Shown in pieces: positions 9,749 to 17,403 of a stretch of 64,000 nucleotides of DNA (the stretch's first letter is position 1; each line of letters opens with the position of its first letter). The notes under the pieces are model-generated. The model had not been told where the DNA came from. It searched no databases and saw nothing but the letters and a program-made list of their open reading frames with translations. Location: the NCBI RefSeq assembly GCF_009720865.1, contig NZ_WNLA01000001.1, positions 310,001 to 374,000 of the forward strand, given 5' to 3'. Both the position numbers and the translations under genes were made by a program. Source of the DNA: Pseudoduganella ginsengisoli. Its GTDB lineage: Bacteria > Pseudomonadota > Gammaproteobacteria > Burkholderiales > Burkholderiaceae_D.

Positions 9749-11418
9749 GACGATCCTGAGTTATTGAGGGCGACATGGGACAATCCCGCCTGCGGGTTGG
9801 ATGCAGGCGCTACCTGGCTGGCCGTGCACCTGTTCCACAGCTGATGCGCCAGCATCCATGCGATGGTCGCCACGGCCACCACGCCGATGGCGAGGAAAAC
9901 ATCGTTCCACGCCAGGATATTGGCTTCGCGCGTGGCTGCCGCGCCCAGCGACGCCACGCCTTGCGCACTGCGCACGGCCGGGTCGCCCACGGCGCCGCCC
10001 AGTGCGGCCGCGCTGCCCTGGATGCGCGCCGCTACTTGCGGGTCCAGCATCGTCAAGTGTTCGACCAGCTGGCTGGAATGGTATTTTTCACGCACCACTT
10101 GCACGGAATTGACCAGTGCTGAACCCAGCAAGCCCCCCAGGTTTTGCGCGATGGTGAACATCAGGGAAAAGCTGATCAAATTGCGCGGAGCGGCAATCAC
10201 GGCGCCAAAGCCGGAAACAAACGTCGGTCCCAGGAAGAACGTGCCGCCAAACGCCAGCAGGAACTGGCTCACCAGCATTTGCTCGGGGCGCACCAGGCTG
10301 GTGGCGCGGCTATCCATGAATGCGCCGATCGCCATCAATGCCAGCGCAAAGATCAGTGACGGCTGGATGCGCGCCGGGGTAATAGTCCACGCGCTGGCCA
10401 TGATACCGGCCACGCTGCCCGCCAGCGTCGCCAGCCACAGGGTCTGCATCTGGTCATTGCTCATGCCCAGCGATTGCAGCAAGCCGACCGTGGCGGACGC
10501 TTCCGATTGCACAATGCGGATCAACAGGACGGAAGCAGCCAGCCGCAGCATGCTGGCGGTACTGAGCCAGCGGGTATTGAGCAGCGGCGTGGCGCGGTGG
10601 TGTTCGATCATCAGCGCGCCCGTGATCAGCACGATGGAGGCGGCCAGGCACCAGCCCAGCCATGGCGCTTCCAGCCACCACACGATGCGTCCCAGCGCCA
10701 GCACGGCGCACAGCAGTGCAATGCCGGGCGCGAACAAGGCAAAGGTGGCAAAGTCCAGTTTTTCAAAGGCGCGCACGCGGTCGCCGGGCGGCAGCGGCAA
10801 CAGCAGCACACAGCCCAGCGCCAGCAGCGCCATGCCCAGTTCAAACAAATACAGGCCGCGCCATTCGCTGATTTCCAGCAATTCCGACGAAAACAGCCGC
10901 GCCAGCGGCAGCGCCAATTGCGCAAAGCCGACGCCGATCACGACGCCTTTCAGCCGGTGTTCTTTGGAAAACGCTTGCAGCACGTAATACAGGCCCAGCA
11001 CCGTCAACGCCGCGCCGCTCATGCCGTGCGCCGCCCGCACGGCAATGGCCGACGCCAGCCCGTGCACGAACAGGTGCGCGACAGTGGCCATCACGTACAG
11101 CAGCAAGAACAGTTCCGTAAACAGGCGCAAGCCATATTGCTGGCGGAATTTCACCAGCAGCAAATTCATCGACACGTTGGCCATCACATAGGCGGCCGGC
11201 AGCCACGCGATTTCCGCGGCATACACGCCAAGGGAACCTTGCAGGTAAGGCAGGTTGACGGTCACGAGCGCATTACCGAGGCCGCCCGTCAGCGCGACGA
11301 TAAAACCAATCACCAGATATGCCGCCCGCCGCGGCCCCGGATGGTGAGGCGTGGACGGAGAGCCCGGCAACGCCGGACGCTCGTGGGGAAGCCATGTTTG
11401 CGGGGCATAGACGTCCAT
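9745..11418 (-). CDS. MFS efflux transporter, EmrB-like (DHA2 family)
   Basis: 557 residues with about 14 hydrophobic helices. The first helix region contains LVTVNLPYLQGSLGVYAAEIAWLPAAYVMA, the usual DHA2 opening. The family's conserved antiporter motif C is not obvious by eye. The gene heads the operon MFS-HlyD-outer-membrane factor. Together these build a tripartite drug or metabolite exporter driven by the proton gradient. No regulator is adjacent on this side; the nearest upstream features are the tandem palindromes at 11480-11551, about 60 bases before the start. Confidence 0.85.
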   Translation of the reverse strand: MDVYAPQTWLPHERPALPGSPSTPHHPGPRRAAYLVIGFIVALTGGLGNALVTVNLPYLQGSLGVYAAEIAWLPAAYVMANVSMNLLLVKFRQQYGLRLFTELFLLLYVMATVAHLFVHGLASAIAVRAAHGMSGAALTVLGLYYVLQAFSKEHRLKGVVIGVGFAQLALPLARLFSSELLEISEWRGLYLFELGMALLALGCVLLLPLPPGDRVRAFEKLDFATFALFAPGIALLCAVLALGRIVWWLEAPWLGWCLAASIVLITGALMIEHHRATPLLNTRWLSTASMLRLAASVLLIRIVQSEASATVGLLQSLGMSNDQMQTLWLATLAGSVAGIMASAWTITPARIQPSLIFALALMAIGAFMDSRATSLVRPEQMLVSQFLLAFGGTFFLGPTFVSGFGAVIAAPRNLISFSLMFTIAQNLGGLLGSALVNSVQVVREKYHSSQLVEHLTMLDPQVAARIQGSAAALGGAVGDPAVRSAQGVASLGAAATREANILAWNDVFLAIGVVAVATIAWMLAHQLWNRCTASQVAPASNPQAGLSHVALNNSGSS

Positions 11419-11479
11419 GGGAGCAGGATAGCACTATGCCGCACCCACGTTAAAAATTCTCAGCCCCAACAAACTAGTC

Positions 11480-11551
11480 GACATTTTGGGGCCTGGCCCC
11501 AAAAGCACGGACGTTGACATTTTGGGGCCTGGCCCCAAAAGCACGGACGTT
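11480..11551. repeat. Two tandem 36-bp repeats, each with a perfect stem-loop
   Basis: Two identical, directly adjacent 36-base units (11480-11515 and 11516-11551). Each carries the inverted repeat TTTTGGGGCC-T-GGCCCCAAAA. The block starts only four bases after the catalase stop codon on the minus strand, so the hairpins, with a T run on the exit side, could end catalase transcription before it reaches the efflux operon. The exact duplication also looks like a small dispersed palindromic repeat family. Confidence 0.7.
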
Positions 11552-11554
11552 CGT

Positions 11555-13846
11555 TCACACGATGGGCGGGTCGGTTTCCCTCACCCAGGCACGGCCGCCG
11601 GCCAATGCCTGCTTGAAGGCAGGCAGCGCGTCTTGCAAGTCGGAAGGCTCGGTGCCGATCAAGCCGGGATCCGGCGAGCCGTCCGGCAATTGCGCTGGAA
11701 TCTGCGCCTTGGCCAGCAAAATCGCCCCTTTGCCTACGACCAGGATGGGTTTGCAATGGCGGTATTGCAGCCGCACGAAATCCAGCGCATGGGCATCGGC
11801 CGACAGCGTCGTTGCGCCCTGCTCGCCGCAGGGAATCGCCACTGCATCGAACAGCACGCCCGGCGCATTTTCCAGCGTCCGCTCCACTGCAATGGTTCCG
11901 CCGTCCGCACCCACCACATTCCCCAGCCATGGGCCCACGATGTGGGGCACGGCGCCATCCGCCTCCAGTGCAGACTGGATCGCCCGCACGCCGTCGCCAT
12001 CGACGCCATCGGCCACGAGGATCGCTACCTGCCGCGATGCGATGCCCTGTGATCCCGGCCGCGCCATCAGCGACAGCGCCGGCGATGGCGGATACGATGG
12101 CAGCGGCAAACTGGTGGCCAGCGGCTGCGGCGGTGGAACCGGCAAGCCCAGTCCCGCGGCAACAGCGGACACCAGCGCATCATCGACATTGGCCAGCATC
12201 GACAGCATGCGCACGCGGATGCCCGGCACCATCACCTTGCTCAATTCAAAGCGGAATGCATTGATGATGTGCTGCTGCTCATGGCGCGTCTGGCTTTGCC
12301 AGAACAGGCGCGCCTGCGAATAATGGTCGGCAAACAATTCCGGCTTGCCCCGCACCTTGTCTTCCTGCGCTTCCTGCACCCGCACGCTGGTGAACCCCGC
12401 CATCCCCGCCTGGTGCGGACAGCCGCCGCCCAGCGAATTAGGCTCATACGCCACCTTGCCCCGGTTGATGGTTTGCCGGTGCATGCCATCGCGCTGGTTG
12501 TTGTGCATGGGGCAGACCGGCGCATTGATAGGGATTTCATGGAAATTCGGTCCGCCCAGGCGGCTGATCTGCGTATCCACATATGAATGGATGCGTCCCT
12601 GCAGCAAAGGGTCGTTGGTAAAGTCGATGCCGGGGATGATGTGCGCGGTGCAGAAAGCCACCTGCTCCGTCTCGGCAAAGAAATTGTCCGGATTGCGGTT
12701 CAAGGTCATGCGCCCCACCACCTTCAACGGCACCAGTTCTTCCGGCACGATCTTGGTGGCGTCCAGCACGTCAAACGGGAATTGCGCAGCCTGTTCTTCC
12801 GTGAACGTTTGCAGCGCCAGCTCCCATTGCGGATAGCAGCCCGCCTCGATGGCTTCCCACAAATCGCGCCGGTGGAAATCCGAATCGGCGCCCGAGATTT
12901 TCATGGCCTCATCCCACACCAGCGAGTGCGTGCCGGCCAGCGGCAGCCAGTGGAACTTGACGAACACAGAGCCGCCGTCCGCATTCACGAGACGGAACGT
13001 ATGCACGCCAAAGCCCTGCATCATGCGCAGGCTGCGGGGGATCGCGCGGTCCGACATGGCCCACATCAGCATGTGCATGGATTCCGGCATCAGGGACGTG
13101 AAGTCCCAGAACGTGTCATGCGCGCTGGCAGCCTGCGGTATGCCGTTGTGCGGTTCCGGTTTGAGCGCGTGCACCAGGTCCGGGAATTTCATCGCGTCCT
13201 GGATGAAAAACACGGGAATGTTATTGCCCACCAGATCCCAGTTGCCTTCATCGGTATAAAACTTGACGGCAAAGCCCCGCACGTCGCGCGCCGTGTCGGT
13301 TGAACCGCGCTCGCCCGCCACCGTGGAAAACCGCACGAAGACCGGCGTGCGCTTGCCCGCCTGCGCAAATGGCGCGGCGCGCGTCAAGCTGCTCAAATCT
13401 TCATAGGCTTCGAAATAGCCATGGGCGGCGGAGCCCCGCGCATGCACGACGCGCTCCGGAATACGCTCATGGTCGAAGTGCGTGATCTTTTCACGCAAGA
13501 TGAAGTCTTCCATCAGCGTGGGGCCGCGCACGCTGGATTTCAGCGAATTCTGGTTGTCGGCGACTGGAACGCCCTGGTTGGTCGTCAGGCGCTGTCCGGC
13601 GGAATCGGCGCGCACGCGCTCCAGCGAACCATCGTTGGGGTTCGTACCCGGAGGGGGCGGCGCGCCGGTCTTGGGTGATTGCTGGGATTCAGACTGGGTG
13701 CCGGCAGTGGCTTCAGGCGTTGCCGGTATATGCTTGCCTGCCGGTGGCGTACGGGACGCGTCGCCATGCTCGGCGGCCTTGTTGGGATTGTGCGTAATCT
13801 GGTTTGCCAGGTCGAGTGCGCTGGCGGCAGGGTCTGGTCGGGTCAT
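11555..13846 (-). CDS. katE: Large-subunit monofunctional catalase (KatE/HPII type)
   Basis: 763 residues, matching the large-subunit class (small-subunit catalases have about 480-500). ATG at 13846 is chosen over 13864 because AAAGGAC sits at the right distance before it. Catalytic His region: [20 protein letters not shown]; heme-pocket segment [20 protein letters not shown]; proximal tyrosine segment [15 protein letters not shown]. The last 170 or so residues (about 11555-12060) form the flavodoxin/DJ-1-like glutaminase-type domain of HPII ([15 protein letters not shown]). It converts hydrogen peroxide to water and oxygen in the cytoplasm. Probably co-transcribed with the ElaB-like gene 55 bases upstream. 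Confidence 0.95.
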   Translation of the reverse strand: MTRPDPAASALDLANQITHNPNKAAEHGDASRTPPAGKHIPATPEATAGTQSESQQSPKTGAPPPPGTNPNDGSLERVRADSAGQRLTTNQGVPVADNQNSLKSSVRGPTLMEDFILREKITHFDHERIPERVVHARGSAAHGYFEAYEDLSSLTRAAPFAQAGKRTPVFVRFSTVAGERGSTDTARDVRGFAVKFYTDEGNWDLVGNNIPVFFIQDAMKFPDLVHALKPEPHNGIPQAASAHDTFWDFTSLMPESMHMLMWAMSDRAIPRSLRMMQGFGVHTFRLVNADGGSVFVKFHWLPLAGTHSLVWDEAMKISGADSDFHRRDLWEAIEAGCYPQWELALQTFTEEQAAQFPFDVLDATKIVPEELVPLKVVGRMTLNRNPDNFFAETEQVAFCTAHIIPGIDFTNDPLLQGRIHSYVDTQISRLGGPNFHEIPINAPVCPMHNNQRDGMHRQTINRGKVAYEPNSLGGGCPHQAGMAGFTSVRVQEAQEDKVRGKPELFADHYSQARLFWQSQTRHEQQHIINAFRFELSKVMVPGIRVRMLSMLANVDDALVSAVAAGLGLPVPPPQPLATSLPLPSYPPSPALSLMARPGSQGIASRQVAILVADGVDGDGVRAIQSALEADGAVPHIVGPWLGNVVGADGGTIAVERTLENAPGVLFDAVAIPCGEQGATTLSADAHALDFVRLQYRHCKPILVVGKGAILLAKAQIPAQLPDGSPDPGLIGTEPSDLQDALPAFKQALAGGRAWVRETDPPIV

Positions 13847-13901
13847 TGACGTCCTTTCAGGCATGGCGTCATTGCCATGCCTTCGCGTACGATTTCAGGA
13901 A

Positions 13902-14312
13902 TTACTTGCGGGAGCTCAGCAGTTTCGACAAGCCATAGCCGGCGGCCATGGCCACCAGTACGGAAATGGCTGGGCTGCTGCGCACGTAACCGCGGCCCTG
14001 TTCTGCATATTGCTTGGCCGCAGCGCCGATTTTTTGGCCTTTGTCGCTCAGCGTGTCGCTCAGCTTGCTGGCGGTAGTCGCGACTTTGTCCGTAGCGCTG
14101 TGGGCAGCTGATGCCAGTTTGTCGGCAGTTGGCTGGACTTTGTCGGCGATGCGGTCGACGGCTGCATGGGCCGAGCTGGCCAGGCGGTCAGCCGTCGGTT
14201 GCGCCTTGTCGGCAGTGCGGTCGATGGCCTCGTGCGTATCCTTCGAAAGGTCGCGGCCAATCGACGTCACGGTATCGCTGGATTTGTTGGTGCCGGAAGA
14301 AATGTTGTCCAT
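13902..14312 (-). CDS. ElaB/YqjD/DUF883-like membrane-anchored stress protein
   Basis: 136 residues. The N-terminal two thirds are a charged amphipathic helix with an internal repeat (two units resembling DRIADKVQPTADKLASAAH), and the C-terminus has one hydrophobic helix preceded by YVRSSPAISVLVAMAAGYGLS, the YqjD/ElaB signature. In E. coli such proteins are tail-anchored in the inner membrane, bind ribosomes and are made in stationary phase. The upstream position to katE, 55 bases away on the same strand, suggests a joint stress regulon. AGGA precedes the ATG at a suitable distance. Confidence 0.75.
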   Translation of the reverse strand: MDNISSGTNKSSDTVTSIGRDLSKDTHEAIDRTADKAQPTADRLASSAHAAVDRIADKVQPTADKLASAAHSATDKVATTASKLSDTLSDKGQKIGAAAKQYAEQGRGYVRSSPAISVLVAMAAGYGLSKLLSSRK

Positions 14313-14446
14313 GGTCGGTGTCCTCGTCGTTTAGTAAATGGGCTGCATTGCCTGATAAACGATAGGACGATCGCTTGTTGTGTACCGTGCGGCACATAAC
14401 AGAGTCACGGGAGGGGACACAATATTCCCCTCCGCAACACGAACGC

Positions 14447-17224
14447 TTAAGGCGCCTTGGGACTTTCCGGCGGGCCCAGCAGTGTAGGCTTCAGGCTGCC
14501 TGTATCGACCACCAGGCGCTGCAATACCACCCCGGGGTCGATGGACCAGAATTTCAGCACATGGGCGCCGGGACGGGCGACCGTGTGCACCGTGCTGAGT
14601 ACGACGGCATTGTCTTGCGCCGCCGTGGCCCACGCGGCGGACTGGGACGCGTCATGGAGATCGACGATGTGCGGCGCTTCATCGTCGATCGCCACGGCAT
14701 AGCGCAAGCCCTGGCCGGGCATGAACGCGCGGGTGGGCGACAGCACGGCTTGCACGGCCACCTTGCCTGCCGTGGCCAGGTGCACGTCGTATTCGAGGCG
14801 CAAGTCGGCCAGCTTGGGGGGCGGCGGTGCGGGCGGTGTGACCGGAACAGGATCCGGCGCCGGTGCTGCAGAGAATGTCGCAGGCGCCTCGTCGTCCGTG
14901 GCAGGCTTGGCCTGTTGCTCATCAGTTGCCGGCTTTTCCTCTTCAGCCGGCACGGCTTCCGGCTTCGGTGGCGGCGCAGGCGGCGGTGGCGGCGGTGGTG
15001 GCGCCACCACGGGCAATGCCGTCATGCCGGACAGCGTCCGTCCCAGTCCCGGAATACGCAGCCATTGCCGCCCTTCCGGCGCCAGCGCCCGCGCAAAGTG
15101 CTCCGCTTCCACCGCTACCGCGCCCTGCGATTCCACGTAGCTGCCCGACGCTGGCTTGCCGCCCGCTGCCATCGGCCGCAACGGCACCCGCACCGCAGCC
15201 TTGGCGCCATCCGGCCCGAGGATCGCCAGCCCCGCCATCTCTGCATTGGGTGGCACCTCGGCCCAGCGTACATCGACCGTGATGCGCTGCGATTTGGCCA
15301 CCGTGCCGCTCGACCGGCTCAAGCTGATCCATGGCGCGCTGGCTGCGATCGTGAACTTGAACGGGTTCTGGCCCCGGTTGAAGATGTCGACATAGCGCTG
15401 CTGCTTGCCGCCCGCATCCATCTTCGGCAATGCCAGCGTGCCGCCGCCCGTTTCCGGCCACACGGCTGCGCTGCCTTCCACTGCCACGCCCATGTCGGCT
15501 ACGCGGCTGGGCTGCACTTCCGCCACGGCCGGCATTACATTGCGCAGGGCGCCGCCCAGGTGCACCTGCGACATCAGCCGGTTCCATTTGCCGCTGCTGA
15601 TGTCTTCGTGGTACACGCGCGCCAGTTCGCCATCCTGCTTGAACAAGTCGCGCACCTTGGAGGCCAGGTCATTGGCGGCCACGCGGCCCTGCTCCGCCTG
15701 CATGCGGTTTTGCGCAGCGGCAGTCAGCATGTCGACCACGACGGCGCTGGCTTGCGCCGGGTATAGCACCAGCTGGTAAAACGAGTCGCGCAAATCCGAC
15801 GGCAAATTGCCATCGATCTTTTCCGCCTTGCCGGAAATGGCGCGGTATTCACCCACGACCTTCGCCGCCTCTTCGCCATTGAGCACACTGTAATCGCCCA
15901 CGGCCAGCAGTTCCGGCGGGCGGCGCGCATTGTATTGCGCGGTTTTGCCGACAATGTCGGCCACGTCGTCCACGTATTGCGGGCCGAACTCGCGGCCCGC
16001 CCACAGTTTCAAATAATCCGGCAAACGTTCGGCAGGCCATGCTTCAGGATTCCACGCATACGTGAAAAAGAATTCGGCCGGCACTTCAAAGGGTTTCAGC
16101 GAGCCGACGTGCGCAATCCACATGCGGTCCGCGCCGTGGCGCCATGCCAGGTGCAACTGTTCCCATACTTTCGACAGCGGCGCCGCATTGAGCCACGAGC
16201 GGTGCGCGCCATCGCGCGCAATGTGGTATTCAATGCCGGCGCCGCCTGCGCGCTTGCGTTCATCATGCGCCGGCAGGCGGCGCACGTAGCCCGCCCCGTC
16301 GTCGCACATCAGCATCAGCGCGTCGTCCGGCGGCGCCTTGCCTTCGCCGCCGCACATGGCCGCCACCTGCGGCCCTTTCCACAAGCGTTTGGCTTTACTG
16401 TCCGATGGCGGCGTGCCCAGCATCACGCCGTAATCTTCCGCGCGCTGCGCATTTTGCCTGTCGTCCGACAGAAACGCCGCTTCACTGGTGGCAGGCCACA
16501 ACGTATTGCCGCGCATGCGCAGCAGCAGTTCATAGACCCGCTCATAAAACTTCGCGTTATAGCCGCCAAACGATTGCTTCGCCCACGCCGCCAGCCCCGG
16601 CGCTTCGCCATCGAGCGCCATGCCCCGGTATTTCACGACGGGCGCTTCCGATACATTCGTGCCCTCTTCCACATACAGCTGGCGGTGGCGCTGCGGCTGC
16701 ACGTCGGCCCACCAGTGCCACGGCGAGACGCCGATCTGTTCAGACAATTCATACACGCCGTAAATCGTGCCGCGCCGGTCGCTGCCCGCGATCACCAATG
16801 CGCGCTCGACGCCGGGCAGCGGACGCACCAGCACTTGCGCATGCCACGCTTCCCACTTGCCCTTGATACCTGCAACATCGAGCGCACCGGACCGCGCCAG
16901 CCGGTCAATGACGCTGTTCTTGCCCAGTGTGCCGATAATCACCACGTCGGCGCCGGACGGCGTGCCTTTGGCCAGCGCGGGACGGCGCGCACTGACGCGG
17001 TCAATATCGGTCTGCAGATCCGCCACGGCCCGCAGCACGGCGGGAAAATCGCTGCTGTCGGTATACAGCGGCGCCGCATCGCTGCCGCGCACCAGCCCGA
17101 ATGCCGTGGCCGGCGGCTGGTCATAGCCGACAAAGCGCTTTTGTCCCAGCGCATACGCATGCGGCGCGCCCAGCAGCGCACCGGCCAGGCTCGCGCCCAG
17201 CGCAACCCTTCGCATCAATGTCAC
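14447..17224 (-). CDS. GH115-family glycoside hydrolase (alpha-glucuronidase-like), apparently lacking part of the catalytic core
   Basis: 925 residues, exported (signal ALGASLAGALLGAPHAYA). The GTG at 17224 is preferred because AGGAGT lies 6 bases upstream. GH115 landmarks: IIGTLGKNSVIDRL, IAGSDRRGTIYGVYELSEQIGVSPWHWWADV, FGGYNAKFYERVYELLLRMRGNTLWPA, LMCDDGAGYVRRLPA, IWIAHVGSLKP-like, FFFTYAWNPEAW. From family knowledge, about 90 residues with HHEPM- and GMRGDGDEPM-like motifs normally lie between MLGT (residue 268) and the DDALMLMCDD strand (residue 301); here only about 29 residues are present. A Pro/Glu/Ala-rich insert of about 65 residues splits the C-terminal domain. It may act on glucuronoxylan or be a catalytically weak relative. 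Confidence 0.75.
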   Translation of the reverse strand: MTLMRRVALGASLAGALLGAPHAYALGQKRFVGYDQPPATAFGLVRGSDAAPLYTDSSDFPAVLRAVADLQTDIDRVSARRPALAKGTPSGADVVIIGTLGKNSVIDRLARSGALDVAGIKGKWEAWHAQVLVRPLPGVERALVIAGSDRRGTIYGVYELSEQIGVSPWHWWADVQPQRHRQLYVEEGTNVSEAPVVKYRGMALDGEAPGLAAWAKQSFGGYNAKFYERVYELLLRMRGNTLWPATSEAAFLSDDRQNAQRAEDYGVMLGTPPSDSKAKRLWKGPQVAAMCGGEGKAPPDDALMLMCDDGAGYVRRLPAHDERKRAGGAGIEYHIARDGAHRSWLNAAPLSKVWEQLHLAWRHGADRMWIAHVGSLKPFEVPAEFFFTYAWNPEAWPAERLPDYLKLWAGREFGPQYVDDVADIVGKTAQYNARRPPELLAVGDYSVLNGEEAAKVVGEYRAISGKAEKIDGNLPSDLRDSFYQLVLYPAQASAVVVDMLTAAAQNRMQAEQGRVAANDLASKVRDLFKQDGELARVYHEDISSGKWNRLMSQVHLGGALRNVMPAVAEVQPSRVADMGVAVEGSAAVWPETGGGTLALPKMDAGGKQQRYVDIFNRGQNPFKFTIAASAPWISLSRSSGTVAKSQRITVDVRWAEVPPNAEMAGLAILGPDGAKAAVRVPLRPMAAGGKPASGSYVESQGAVAVEAEHFARALAPEGRQWLRIPGLGRTLSGMTALPVVAPPPPPPPPAPPPKPEAVPAEEEKPATDEQQAKPATDDEAPATFSAAPAPDPVPVTPPAPPPPKLADLRLEYDVHLATAGKVAVQAVLSPTRAFMPGQGLRYAVAIDDEAPHIVDLHDASQSAAWATAAQDNAVVLSTVHTVARPGAHVLKFWSIDPGVVLQRLVVDTGSLKPTLLGPPESPKAP

Positions 17225-17403
17225 GCGGTACTCCTGATTTATTTCAAAGGATCAATTATCGCCGTATCAACGCAATGCCGCAGCGCACCGTTGACCGGCG
17301 GAGCCATAATGTGGCCCAGCCCACAGACACGGGGCGGGCCGGCGCGCATGCTGGCGGGACTCTTTCGTACAAGGGTGACAACTTCCCGCCTGAAGGTGAC
17401 GTT

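Noticed and set aside
17101..17403. Upstream in-frame extension of the coiled-coil gene
   Set aside because: It overlaps the start of the GH115 gene and its translation looks like noise; the ATG at 17404 has a ribosome site.
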